Positions 1 through 8,669 of a DNA stretch of 64,000 bases are shown piece after piece (within the stretch, counting starts at the first letter, position 1; each line of letters starts with the position of its first letter). The translations under genes and the position numbers were made by a program. The notes under the pieces are model-generated. The model made no database searches and was not told where the DNA came from. It saw only the letters and a list, made by a program, of their open reading frames with translations. Source of the DNA: Bin87 sp965220105 (lineage in GTDB: Bacteria > Chloroflexota > Dehalococcoidia > Lucifugimonadales > UBA3495); the NCBI GenBank assembly GCA_965220105.1, contig OZ244811.1, forward strand, positions 930,001 through 994,000, given 5' to 3'.

Positions 1-1032
1 AGGGCCGGCTCCGCTTTGCCGCGTGGCCGTAGTCCGGACGATATTGCCTTCGTCATCCATGCGGCGCGCTTCGGGGGCTACCGGGTATCCCCGGAGCCAC
101 TGGTCCACAACCTGCGCGACTTCTTCGTGAACCGCAACTTCGTTCCAGTCCTGGATCTCCACCACCACATCGAAGGTGGGGGGAGCTTTCCGCTCCAAAA
201 CCGTCTTCTGAGTGCCTCGGAACCGGGCTTCCTGATCACCCAGCGTCACCGTCTGTACGCCGCCCACCAGGTCGGACAGGGTAGGGTTCATGATCAGGTT
301 GTCCAGGGTATTGCCGTGGGCGGTGGCGACCAGTTGCACGCCCCGTTCCGCGATAGTACGGGCGGCAGAGGCTTCCTGGGTTGTCCCCATTTCGTCGATG
401 ATAATCACCTGGGGCATGTGGTTTTCGACGGCTTCTATCATGACGCCATGCTGTTCCGTGGGTGATGGCACCTGCATCCGCCGAGCGTGTCCTATGGCGG
501 GATGCGGGATGTCGCCATCGCCGGCAATTTCGTTGGAAGTGTCTACGATGATGACCCGTTTGAGCGCCTCATCGGCGAGGACGCGGGCGACCTCCCGCAG
601 CATGGTGGTCTTTCCCACGCCGGGCCTACCCAACAGCAGGATGTTCTTACCGCTGTAGGCCAGGTCCTCAATCATCCTGATGGTGCCGAACACGGCGCGA
701 CCCACCCGACAGGTGATGCCGACCACGTTGCCATACCGGTTGCGTATAGCGGAGATGCGGTGCAGCGTGCGCTCCATACCGGCGCGGTTGTCGTCGCCGA
801 AGGCCCCGATGCCTTCCACCACGTGCTGCAGGTCCTCACGCGTTACCGGGTCCTCGTCCAGCACGACGTCGCCGGCCAGGAACCGCGCTTCGGGTGATCG
901 GCCCAGGTCCAGCACGACTTCCAGCAAACCATCGAGACTTTCCTGCTCCTTGAGGCTTTCCGTCACCCGAGTGGGAAGGACTTGCAGCAGTTGTTCCAGC
1001 TCGTCTTCGGCCAGTTGTTCAACGGTTACCAA
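1..1032 (-). CDS. AAA ATPase with SpoIIIAA/R3H-type architecture (partial)
   Basis: The minus-strand frame is open from a TTG at 1032 to the left edge, giving 344 residues without a stop. The TTG is preceded by an in-frame TAG and by a GGAGG box about 6 nt away, which fixes the start. A Walker A motif (GRPGVGKTT) lies near residues 135-143 and a Walker B (VIIIDEMGT) near 209-217, followed by TAHGNT, as in the SpoIIIAA/Ycf45-like ring ATPases that often carry a C-terminal R3H nucleic-acid-binding domain. That C-terminal part is outside the window. It lies about 100 nt downstream of pdxT on the same strand. The cellular role of this family outside sporulators is unknown. Confidence 0.85.
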   Translation of the reverse strand, partial: MVTVEQLAEDELEQLLQVLPTRVTESLKEQESLDGLLEVVLDLGRSPEARFLAGDVVLDEDPVTREDLQHVVEGIGAFGDDNRAGMERTLHRISAIRNRYGNVVGITCRVGRAVFGTIRMIEDLAYSGKNILLLGRPGVGKTTMLREVARVLADEALKRVIIVDTSNEIAGDGDIPHPAIGHARRMQVPSPTEQHGVMIEAVENHMPQVIIIDEMGTTQEASAARTIAERGVQLVATAHGNTLDNLIMNPTLSDLVGGVQTVTLGDQEARFRGTQKTVLERKAPPTFDVVVEIQDWNEVAVHEEVAQVVDQWLRGYPVAPEARRMDDEGNIVRTTATRQSGAGP

Positions 1033-1129
1033 CTAGAGCCTCCTGCCAGCGTATGGGGTATAGTTCGCGTTCCTGGGGTTGCCAAGTCGCCGGTTTTCGG
1101 GGATGTTCCCGTTCAAGGGATTTACTCGT

Positions 1130-1750
1130 TCAACGGACGCGGGGCGCGTCAATGAACGGTGCATCGGGGTCGAAAGGCGGGCCGCCGGCCAAGGCGACGA
1201 AATAACGATGCACCCGAGGGTCGGCGGTCAGTTCCGGATGGAACGACGTAGCCATCAGGTTGTTTTGCTGGACGGCCACCGGGCGGCCGTCGGACAGAGA
1301 GGCCAGGATTTTCACCTCGGCGCCCACACGAATGATGACCGGCGCCCGGATGAAGATGGCATGGTATTCGGCGGAGCCGAGGGCTTCGATTGACAGGCCC
1401 TGTTCGAAGGAATCGACCTGGCGACCAAAGGCGTTCCTTTGCACCCCAACGTCCATCAACTGGAGCGGTACCGGGTCTTCCTCGGTGATTTCGTTGGCCA
1501 GCATTATCATGCCGGCGCAGGTACCCCAAACAGCTTTGCCCGCGGCGGCCATACGGGATACCGGTTCCCGAAGCCCATAGAGGGACATCAACCGGCTGAG
1601 AGTCGTACTCTCGCCGCCCGGGATAATCAGTCCGTCGAGGCCGTCCAAGTGTTCCGGCAGCCTCACTTCTATCGCAGCGGAGCCGATTTCGCGGAGCACG
1701 TGACAGTGTTCCGCGAAATCACCCTGTACAGCCAAAACGCCGATGTTCAA
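1130..1750 (-). CDS. pdxT: Pyridoxal 5'-phosphate synthase glutaminase subunit
   Basis: The 206-residue product is the class I glutaminase that hydrolyses glutamine and channels ammonia to PdxS for pyridoxal phosphate synthesis. The sequence shows the GGEST loop at residues 46-50, the nucleophile Cys78 in GTCAG, and the His171/Glu173 pair in SFHPEL, so the triad is complete. Length is normal for the family. It follows pdxS by 80 nt on the same strand, the usual partnership, and the two subunits form a cytosolic complex. The ribosome-binding site is weak, so the start rests on the conserved MNIGVLAVQG beginning. Confidence 0.95.
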   Translation of the reverse strand: MNIGVLAVQGDFAEHCHVLREIGSAAIEVRLPEHLDGLDGLIIPGGESTTLSRLMSLYGLREPVSRMAAAGKAVWGTCAGMIMLANEITEEDPVPLQLMDVGVQRNAFGRQVDSFEQGLSIEALGSAEYHAIFIRAPVIIRVGAEVKILASLSDGRPVAVQQNNLMATSFHPELTADPRVHRYFVALAGGPPFDPDAPFIDAPRVR

Positions 1751-1830
1751 CTAAATGACCAGCCGATGTCCTTGTGGATTGTCCCTACGTCCGCAGAGGT
1801 TTGCCGTAGACAGAGCCCGGGTTGGGGCCC

Positions 1831-2721
1831 CTATACGCTCCGGGTTGCCAGGAGTTGTTCCGAAGGGATGGAGCGGGCGGAGATGCCGACCATCGCTTCA
1901 CCCAAATCCTTGGATACCTCGGCGAGAATCGTCGGGTCCTGGTAGTGGGTAACCGCCTGCACGATGGCGTGGGCGCGGCGGGCCGGGTCACCCGACTTGA
2001 AAATCCCCGACCCTACGAACACTCCGTCGGCGCCGAGCTGCATCATGAGGGCGGCATCGGCGGGCGTAGCCACGCCTCCGGCGGCGAAGTTGACCACCGG
2101 CAGGCGACCCTCTTCGCGGGTCTGTTGCAGCAGGTCCAGGCTGACGCGCATGTCCCGGGCCTCGACCACAAGCTCGTCGTCCGGCAACGTCCGCAGCTTG
2201 CGGATGGCGTCCTGAACGGCGCGCATGTGGGTGACGGCTTCGACGACGTCGCCGGTGCCGGCTTCACCCTTGGTGCGGATCATGGCCGCGCCTTCGGAGA
2301 CGCGGCGCAATGCTTCGCCCAGATCCCGGCAACCGCACACGAAGGGAACCTTGAAATCGTGCTTCCAGACGTGGTGAACCTCGTCGGCGGGGGTCAAAAC
2401 CTCAGATTCGTCTACGTAGTCAACGCCGAGGGCTTCGAGGATCTGGGCCTCTACGAAGTGCCCAATGCGGCACTTGGCCATTACCGGTATGGAAACGGCG
2501 TCGATGATGTCAGCGATCATGGTCGGGTCACTCATGCGCGCTACGCCACCGTCAGCGCGAATGTCTGCCGGAACCCGCTCCAGGGCCATCACGGCCACTG
2601 CGCCGGATTCCTGGGCGAGGCGTGCCTGGTCGGGCGTAACCACATCCATGATGACGCCACCCTTGAGCATTTGGGCGTGGCCAGATTTTACGGTGAAAGT
2701 GCCGGTAAGGACGTCAACCAT
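1831..2721 (-). CDS. pdxS: Pyridoxal 5'-phosphate synthase lyase subunit
   Basis: The 296-residue TIM-barrel enzyme builds PLP from ribose 5-phosphate, glyceraldehyde 3-phosphate and ammonia supplied by PdxT. The two family lysines are visible: Lys83 in PVMAKCRIGH and Lys151 in IRTKGEAGTG, with the early aspartate at residue 26. The ATG at 2721 has a GGAGG box 8 nt upstream. It is the first gene of a leftward pdxS-pdxT run, and the AAA ATPase follows in the same direction. Nothing in the gene looks damaged. Confidence 0.97.
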   Translation of the reverse strand: MVDVLTGTFTVKSGHAQMLKGGVIMDVVTPDQARLAQESGAVAVMALERVPADIRADGGVARMSDPTMIADIIDAVSIPVMAKCRIGHFVEAQILEALGVDYVDESEVLTPADEVHHVWKHDFKVPFVCGCRDLGEALRRVSEGAAMIRTKGEAGTGDVVEAVTHMRAVQDAIRKLRTLPDDELVVEARDMRVSLDLLQQTREEGRLPVVNFAAGGVATPADAALMMQLGADGVFVGSGIFKSGDPARRAHAIVQAVTHYQDPTILAEVSKDLGEAMVGISARSIPSEQLLATRSV

Positions 2722-2891
2722 TGATGTGCCTCCTGTCCTGGGGGATGCTGGAGAAACATTATAGCCATCGTTGCGAATCTTATCAAATGGAATGCCGGCT
2801 GCTGGAATGCCGGCTTCGATCCCACGGCGGGCGACCAGGGCCTTTCCAAAGTTTTAGCAAAGTATGAAGATTGAGGTGTGGAGGTGCGGAT

Positions 2892-4056
2892 ATGGATAAA
2901 GAGCGATCGTTGTGCGAGGAGTTCCAGTTACTGAGGGAGCATTTATCGCGACTGACGGATCGGCGGTTTCGACGGGGTTTGGCGCATCCTTTTTGGCGCA
3001 TCCTTTGGAGAGGGTGTTGAGTTTGACGGCGCTGGGTTTGATGTGTGGTTGTCAATCGTTGAGTGCCGTCTACCGCTTTGGCGACACGGAGCCCCAGTTG
3101 TTGAGCCGGTTGGAACTGCGGCGCAGCCCGTCGGCGCAGCCCGTCGGCGCAGACCCTGTCGCGGTTGCTGGGGATGGTGTCGGTGGCTGAGGTGCGCCGG
3201 GTGCTGCTGGAGTTTGTGATGGCGTTGCAGGAGCGTCGTGGCAATGACATCGCCACGGCGGCGTGGGACGGCAAGACGTTGCGGGGGGTTTGGGAGAATG
3301 GGCAACAGTTGAAAGCGCTGTGCGTTTTCAGTCGGGAGGGTCTGGCCGCGCTGGATCAGGTGGCAATTGACCACCATATTGACCACCATATTGACCACCA
3401 TGTGGACGAGCCCCGGGCGGCGCAGGCGTGGATTGAAACAGTGGCGGCCCGTTGTCCCGGTTTGGAGATGCTGACTGGTGGAGCAGCATTGGGAGGTGAA
3501 CCGCATTGGGCTGAAGCATTGGGAGGTGAGCAGCAAGGGACACGGACGCACCGAACATCGGCAGGTCTGGGTGTCTGGAGAGTTGGCGGGCTATGGTAAT
3601 TTGCCCGGGCTGTCCAGCGTGGTGATGATCAAGCAGCGAGTACGCCGCCGCGGCAAACCACCCATCGATAGCGTTCAGATCGATAGCGTTCAGATCGATA
3701 GCGTTCAGATCGATAGCGTTCAGATCGATAGCGTTCAGATCGATAGCGTTCAGATCGATAGCGTTCAGTATGCGGTGTCCAGCCGACCGGCGCTGTCGCC
3801 GGCGGAAGCACTGGACCTGATGCGGGGCCATTGGGCCATCGAAAACAGCCTGTTCCACGTCAAGGACGACAGCTTCGGCGAAGACCGTCAGGTGTTGCAG
3901 ACCCACCATGGCGGCTCCGTAATGGGCCTGCTGCGCAATGTGGCCGTTACTCTACTGCGGGGCACATGTCCGCTATGGTCGGAAAAGGAACCCCTCACCG
4001 GCCGAGCCCAACGACTGGCCGCACAACCCACCGCCGCTGTCCCAAACAGTTCCTGA
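2892..4056 (+). pseudogene. ISAs1-family (H-repeat type) transposase, broken
   Basis: The reading starts at an ATG at 2892 (MDKERSLCEEFQLL) and the family can be followed through three frames: LSLTALGLMCGCQSLSAVY, then a segment with AWDGKTLRG and RAAQAWIETVAARCPGLEML, then HGRTEHRQVWVSGELAGYGN and MRGHWAIENSLFHVKDDSF near the end. Frameshifts occur near 3010 and 3480, and the stretch between residues GLEML and HGRTEH is shortened, so part of the DDE core is lost. Small direct duplications occur throughout: 12 bp three times at 3366-3401 and 15 bp seven times at 3664-3768. The product is not functional. Confidence 0.8.
3664..3768 (+). repeat. Seven perfect 15-bp tandem repeats inside a transposase
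   Basis: The unit atcgatagcgttcag is repeated seven times without variation and encodes IDSVQ seven times in frame. It replaces what should be a short loop before YAVSSRPALSP. Perfect identity of all copies indicates recent slippage or unequal exchange. Confidence 0.95.
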
Positions 4057-4091
4057 CTTTGGAAAGGCCCTGGTGAGGGCAGGGCAACAGT

Positions 4092-5359
4092 TCAGCGTTG
4101 CGGGGAAATGAGCAGTTGACGGCAGGCGGCGAGCGGATTTAGACCCTGGGCGCGCCAGGCGCCGAAGATGGATGCCAGCGTCATCTTGCTCTGTGTGCCT
4201 TGCTCCGAGCGGGTGCCGCCGCTGATCTTGCGACTGATGACCAGGTGGCGCAGGCTGCGCTCGGCGGCGTTGTTGTCCCCTGGCACGTCCGGTTCGGCCA
4301 CGAAGACGCAGAGTTCCTTGATGTGGTTCTCCATGCGTCGGCACAGCCTGGCCTGGACGGCCAGCGGGTCATTCCGGAAGGGACGGCAGAGTGCCAGCAG
4401 GCGTCTTTCCAGGGCCAGTTGGGCGGTGCGCCGCGGCTTGGCCTGGGGAGGGGTGCAGGCTTTGGCTCGGTCGTAAATCCCGTGGACGGCGTCGGCCCAC
4501 CGCGCCAGTGGCGCAGCATCGGGGTAGCGGGTTCGCAGGTCGTAGCGGGCGCGCAGGTCGTGGATGTCCCGCAGCAGGTGGGCCCAGCAGCGCTGCTTGG
4601 GGCCATCATAATGGTGGTAGGCAGCGTAGCAATCGCTGACCAATACTCCGGAGAAAGCATCGTTCAGGGCTTCATCCACCACCGTCTTGCCCCGGCCCCG
4701 CCGCAGGAAGTAGCGTTCGGTGGGGGTGCTGAAAGTCCAGACGTAGCCGTTGGCCCGACGATGGCGCCCTCGCTGACGCGCCGTTGCTGTACGGTATCTA
4801 GATACCGCTGGATGGTGCGGAAGGGCATTCGCGCTTCTTCCCGTAGCGTGGCGACCAGGCTGAGCAGGTTGACGCCGCGGCCCTGCCGTCCCAAAACCAC
4901 ACCGTCCAGTCCCGCCGGGGGCGTGCAGCCGCGCCGGCACGCCGGGCAAGTCCGCGCCGGGCAAGTCCGAGCCGGGCAAGTCCGAGCAATGTAGACGTGC
5001 TCGGTGACCCGTACCGGAGCCACCGGCAACTCGATGACTTCCCGAGTGCGCTGAGTCCAGCCCCCAGTCAGGTGAGTCCCGCAATCGGGACCGTTCTCCA
5101 TCACGTACTCCACCCGCACGTGCTCCACCCGCTGGGTGGACGTCATGCGCCGGCGGGCAAAGCCGTGGCGTCGCTGCTTGCGGGGCTGCTGCTTCACCGG
5201 CGGCTGGCGGCCCGATTTCGCCTGGCCTTCCAGTTCGGCAATCCGCCGCTCCAACCGCTCAATCACCCGCTGCTGTTCCAGAACGGTGGCCTGCAGTTGG
5301 GCGATGCTGGCGATGAGGACAGCGCGGTCGGCGGTGGTGAGGTCAACTTCAGTATCCAT
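4092..5359 (-). pseudogene. IS66-family transposase, internally deleted and frameshifted
   Basis: The N-terminal part starts at ATG 5359 (MDTEVDLTTADRAVL) with a leucine-zipper-like coiled coil at residues 15-45 and the zinc-binding segment. The C-terminal part continues in another frame from about 4745 (NGYVWTFSTPTERYF) through LVSDCYAAYHHYDG and DNNAAERSLRHLVISRK. Compared with copy 2, about 45 residues between GAIV and NGYVWT are missing, including the first catalytic aspartate (HADETGWR in copy 2), so the gene is dead. A 15-bp unit is triplicated in frame at 4941-4985 (ARTCP three times). Confidence 0.85.
4941..4985 (-). repeat. Three 15-bp tandem repeats in IS66 copy 1
   Basis: The unit gccgggcaagtccg plus one base occurs three times here and once at the matching place in IS66 copy 2 (near 6860). 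It triples ARTCP next to the zinc-binding cysteines. Confidence 0.9.
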
Positions 5360-5464
5360 GCCCTGTATATGACATAACCACCGCCACCCGTGCCAGCGTT
5401 CGGCAACCCGCCTTCGGCCAATTCAACCCACCAACTCTGAACAGTTACCGGGCGGGCGGTCGAA

Positions 5465-5506
5465 TTGACACCTTTCGGGGGCGGGCAGTATGATTTGCAG
5501 TATGAT
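5465..5506 (+). promoter_or_regulatory. Promoter of tRNA-Phe with a duplicated -10 box
   Basis: TTGACA at 5465-5470 is followed after 18 bp by TATGAT at 5489-5494. The 12-mer gcagtatgattt is repeated in tandem (5485-5496 and 5497-5508), which gives a second TATGAT at 5501-5506, 15 bp before the tRNA. Both boxes are seen directly. Which one is used is unknown. Confidence 0.6.
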
Positions 5507-5520
5507 TTAATGGTAGATAC

Positions 5521-5597
5521 GCCGAGGTAGCTCAGCCTGGTAGAGCACGGCACTGAAAATGCCGGTGTCGGTGGTTCGAATCCGCCCCTCGGCACCA
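5521..5597 (+). tRNA. tRNA-Phe (GAA)
   Basis: A complete cloverleaf is visible: acceptor stem gccgagg/cctcggc, D arm gctc...gagc, anticodon stem cggca/tgccg with loop ctgaaaa (anticodon GAA), T stem ggtgg/ccgcc with loop ttcgaat, and an encoded 3' CCA. It sits between two IS66 copies. The minus-strand reading frame crossing it (RGGFEPPTPAFSVPC) is the usual false ORF over a tRNA. Confidence 0.97.
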
Positions 5598-5744
5598 CTT
5601 TCTCAATAAGGGTCGGTTGCAAACTCAAACAAGGTATCAATAAGCTGCGTATCGACAGATATCGGCCGATTTTGCTGGACAAATGCTGGACAAATCCCCA
5701 GCACCGCACAGTAAGAGGCCGTAATCAGCAGCACCCGACGGCAT

Positions 5745-5778
5745 GATCGCGCCCGGAAACCCCGGGCGCGATCTTATT
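5745..5778 (+). terminator. Rho-independent terminator-like hairpin
   Basis: gatcgcgcccgg and ccgggcgcgatc pair around a short loop and are followed by ttatt. It lies about 150 nt after tRNA-Phe and probably ends that transcript. Confidence 0.7.
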
Positions 5779-5854
5779 GTTCGGTGGCCGGGAATCACTC
5801 ACATCTGCAATGCCCCGCATGGCTTGGTACCGATGTAGGCCGACGGCCGGGACC

Positions 5855-7348
5855 GTAACAGGTCAGACTTGGGGGAAGTGAGCAGCTGACGGCAGGCGGC
5901 GAGAGGATTTAAACCTTGGGCGCGCCAGGTGCCGAAGATGGATGCCAGCGTCATCTTGCTCTCGGTGCCCTGCTCCGAGCGGGTGCCGCCGCTGACCTTG
6001 CGGCTGATGACCAGATGACGCAGGCTGCGCTCGGCAGCGTTGTTGTCCGCTGGCACGTCCGGTTCGGCCACGAAGACGAAGAGTTCCCCGTATCCAGTAC
6101 GGGGCAGGCTCTTGATGTGGCGCTCAATGCGCCGGCACAGTTTGGCCGGAACGGCTAGCGGGTTAGCCAGGAAGGGCTGGCAGATGGCCAGCAGCTTCCA
6201 CTCCAAGGCCAATTGAGCGACACGCCGTCGCTGGGCCTGAGGATGAGAGAAGGCTTTGGCTTCCTCGTAGAGTCGATGGACCGCCGCCGACCTGCGGGCC
6301 AGCGGGGCATCTTTGAGGTAGAGGGCCCGCAGGTCGTGGATGTCCCGCAGCAGGTGGGCCCAGCACCGCTGCTTGGGGCCATCGTAATGGTGGTAGGCGG
6401 CGTAGAAATCGCTGACCAGTACCCGGGGAGAAAGACTCGCTCAGCGCCTGGCCCACGACGCGCCTGGTCCACGACTGTTTTGCCCCGACCCCGCCGCAGG
6501 AAGTAGCGTTCGCAGGAAGTAGCGTTCGGTGGGGGTGCTGCAAGTCCACACGTAGCCGTTGGCCCCGCTCTGACGCCAGCCGGTTTCGTCGGCGTGGACC
6601 ACTGGGCTGGCGCGGATGCGGTCCAGGATCGCGGCCACTGCCGGTTGGGCCCGCTGCGCCGTGCGATGGATGGCGCTCACGATGGCCCCCACGCTGAGGC
6701 GCAACTGATGCACGGTGTCCAGATACCACTGGACGCTGCGGATGGGCAGCCGCCCCTCTTCCCGCAGCGTGGCGATCAGGCTGAGCACGTTGACGCCGAG
6801 GCGCTGCTGGCCCAGGACCACGCCGTCCAGTACCGCCGGAGGTGTGCAGCGCCGTCGGCACGCCGGGCAAGTCCGAGCAATGTAGACGTGCTCGGTGACT
6901 TGCACCGGAACCACCGGCAGCTCGATGACTTCCCGGGTGCGGTGGGTCCAACCGCCGGACAACTGGGTTCCGCAGTCGGGACAGTGGTCCATGGCGTGCT
7001 CCACCCGTCGGGTGGGTGTCATGCGGGCGCGGGCAAAGCCGTGCGGCCTTGGCTGGCGGGGCCCTTTGGGCGGGGCGGGTTTCCGGTCGGCTTTGGCATT
7101 GGGTTTGAGGCCGGGCATCCGGCGGGAGTTCGTGGGTTTGGCCGGGCCTTCCAACTGGGCAATCCGTTTCTCCAAGCGCGCAATCACCGCCTGTAACTCG
7201 GCGATGATGGCAATGAGAACAGCGCGGTCGACGGTGGTGAGGGCAACTTCAGTATCCATGCCCTGTATATGACATAACCACCGCCACCCGTGCCAGCGTT
7301 CGGCAACCCGCCTTCGGCCAATTCACCTCACCAAGTCTGAACTGTTAC
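5855..7348 (-). mobile_element. IS66-like element, copy 2
   Basis: The ends are inverted repeats: gtaacaggtcagacttgg at 5855 and, in reverse complement from 7348, gtaacagttcagacttgg. Length is 1494 bp. The flanking 8-mers do not match, so no target duplication remains. Confidence 0.85.
5882..7259 (-). pseudogene. IS66-family transposase, frameshifted by a 16-bp duplication
   Basis: Translation from ATG 7259 gives the N-terminal coiled coil, the zinc segment (CPDCGTQL, CPACRRRC) and the first catalytic aspartate in VVHADETGWR, then is thrown out of frame near 6510. The cause is visible: the 16-mer cgcaggaagtagcgtt is duplicated in tandem at 6495-6510 and 6511-6526, single in copy 1. Downstream, another frame gives YAAYHHYDGPKQRCWAHLLR, an extra LPRTGYGE segment (24 bp, absent in copy 1), and DNNAAERSLRHLVISRK with the terminal glutamate. 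Without the 16-bp duplication the DDE core would be intact, so this copy died recently. Confidence 0.85.
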
Positions 7349-7443
7349 GGCGGATATCGTGGACTGGTACGAAACGTTCATCTTCAACTCCACCAAGTGC
7401 CTGCCGTGTTCCGGTAGCAGACCAGTCAAGCATCAACCATTGC

Positions 7444-7471
7444 GTAGGGGCGAATAATCGTTCGCCCCTAC
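7444..7471. repeat. REP-like palindrome
   Basis: gtaggggcgaa and ttcgcccctac form a perfect inverted repeat around a 6-nt centre, just after the epoxide hydrolase gene. Such GTAGGGGCGA palindromes are common dispersed intergenic repeats. Confidence 0.7.
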
Positions 7472-7496
7472 ATTTTCTAGTCAACCCGACGAAACG

Positions 7497-8645
7497 TTAC
7501 CCGCGGAACGGCCGGAAGAACTCGCGGACCTCGTGGGCCAGCAGTTCCGGCTCCTCCAGCGCGGCAAAGTGTCCCCCGCGCGGCATCTCCTCCCAGCGGC
7601 GCACATCGTAGGAACGCTCAGCCCACTCGCGCGGCGGCTTGGCGATTTCCTGGGGGAACATGGCCATGCCGGCCGGCGTCGGTACCTTTTCTCCCTCGGC
7701 CATCTCCCAAAGGGTGCTCTGGTTCTCCTTGTACATCCGCACCGACGACCCGATGGTCTGCGTGACCCAGTAGATGGTCACGATGGTCAGCAGGTCGTCC
7801 TTGGTGTAGCGGCTCTCCACGTCGCCGTGGCAGTCGCTCCATGTGCGGTACTTCTCGACAATCCACGCCGCCAGGCCGACGGGAGAGTCGTTCAGGCCGT
7901 ATGACAGGGTCTGCAGTTTGGTGCCCTGGATGTGGCTGTAGCCACCCTCGCTCTGTTGCCATCGCTCGCGCTGGTCCGAATGCGCCTGCTCCGCCTCGGT
8001 AAGCGGGCGCGACCCGGGACCAAGGTAGGGCGTGGGACGCGTGACGGAAGTAAGGTGGACGCCGATCATCTTGTCCGAGTGGGCATATCCCAGGCGTGAG
8101 GTCACGCCGGAGCCGATATCTCCGCCCTGTGCCGCGAACTTCGGGTAACCGAGGTTTTCGGTCATCAGCTTGGCCCACAGGTCCGCAACCTTCTGCACCT
8201 GCATCCCCAGCTCCTGCGACGCCTGCGAAAACCCGAACCCGGGTAGCGACGGGGCCACCACATCAAAGGAATCGGCGGGATCCCCGCCGTGACTCCCCGG
8301 GTCGGCCAGCAGCGGAATGATCTTGGACATCTCAAAGAACGTGCTGGGCCATCCGTGGGTGATCACCAGCGGCATGGGGTCCGGTCCCGTTCCCTTCTCC
8401 AGGATGAAATGGATGCTGAGCCCGTCCACCTCTGACTTGTAGTGATTGAACGCGTTGAGCTTCTTTTCCTGCGCCCGCCAGTCGAAGTCGGTGCGCCAGT
8501 ACTCGCACAGATCCTTGATGTAGTCCAGGTTGGAACCGTAGTCCCAGCCCACGCCGGGCATCTCGTCGGGCCAACGGGTCTGGCCGAGCCGTTGGCGCAG
8601 GTCGTCTAGCACCTCATCGCTGATTGCAATCTCAAAGGGCTCCAT
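7497..8645 (-). CDS. Epoxide hydrolase (EHN domain, alpha/beta hydrolase)
   Basis: The 382-residue product starts with the epoxide hydrolase N-terminal domain (residues 3-105) followed by the alpha/beta-hydrolase fold. The oxyanion motif HGWP is at 97-100, the nucleophile is Asp176 in QGGDIGS and the base is His359 in RGGHFAALEEP. It should open epoxides to diols in the cytosol; the substrate cannot be read. ATG 8645 has AGGAG 8 nt upstream. It lies 24 nt after the amidohydrolase gene on the same strand, so the two probably form a catabolic operon. Confidence 0.9.
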   Translation of the reverse strand: MEPFEIAISDEVLDDLRQRLGQTRWPDEMPGVGWDYGSNLDYIKDLCEYWRTDFDWRAQEKKLNAFNHYKSEVDGLSIHFILEKGTGPDPMPLVITHGWPSTFFEMSKIIPLLADPGSHGGDPADSFDVVAPSLPGFGFSQASQELGMQVQKVADLWAKLMTENLGYPKFAAQGGDIGSGVTSRLGYAHSDKMIGVHLTSVTRPTPYLGPGSRPLTEAEQAHSDQRERWQQSEGGYSHIQGTKLQTLSYGLNDSPVGLAAWIVEKYRTWSDCHGDVESRYTKDDLLTIVTIYWVTQTIGSSVRMYKENQSTLWEMAEGEKVPTPAGMAMFPQEIAKPPREWAERSYDVRRWEEMPRGGHFAALEEPELLAHEVREFFRPFRG

Positions 8646-8669
8646 GGGATTTCTCCTGTGGCTTGGGGA

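Larger units (their letters stand above)
2833..4075 (+). mobile_element. ISAs1-like element, degraded
   Basis: Terminal inverted repeats reading accagggcctttccaaagt are seen near 2833 and, in reverse complement, near 4056-4075. They enclose a transposase in pieces. I see no clear target duplication. The right end lies only about 10 bp from the left end of an IS66-like element. Confidence 0.7.
4084..5448 (-). mobile_element. IS66-like element, copy 1, degraded
   Basis: The right end (reverse complement of 5431-5448) reads gtaactgttcagagttgg and the left end near 4084 reads gcaacagttcagcgttg. The region 5340-5450 is nearly identical to 7240-7350 of copy 2, including the transposase start. I found no target duplication. 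Confidence 0.75.

Noticed and set aside
3629..3811. Minus-strand frame with SERYR repeats
   Set aside because: It is only the complement of the 15-bp tandem repeat in the ISAs1-like pseudogene.
4200..4994. Plus-strand frames over the IS66 transposases
   Set aside because: They are shadows of the minus-strand transposase; no motifs or starts.
5263..5709. Minus-strand frame with RGGFEPPTPAFSVPC
   Set aside because: It is antisense to tRNA-Phe; this peptide is the well-known false ORF over tRNA genes.
5521..5850. tRNA-Phe as an integration site
   Set aside because: No copy of the tRNA 3' end is found elsewhere in the window and no integrase lies beside it; the 11-bp duplication gctggacaaat near 5674 is too short to be an att pair.
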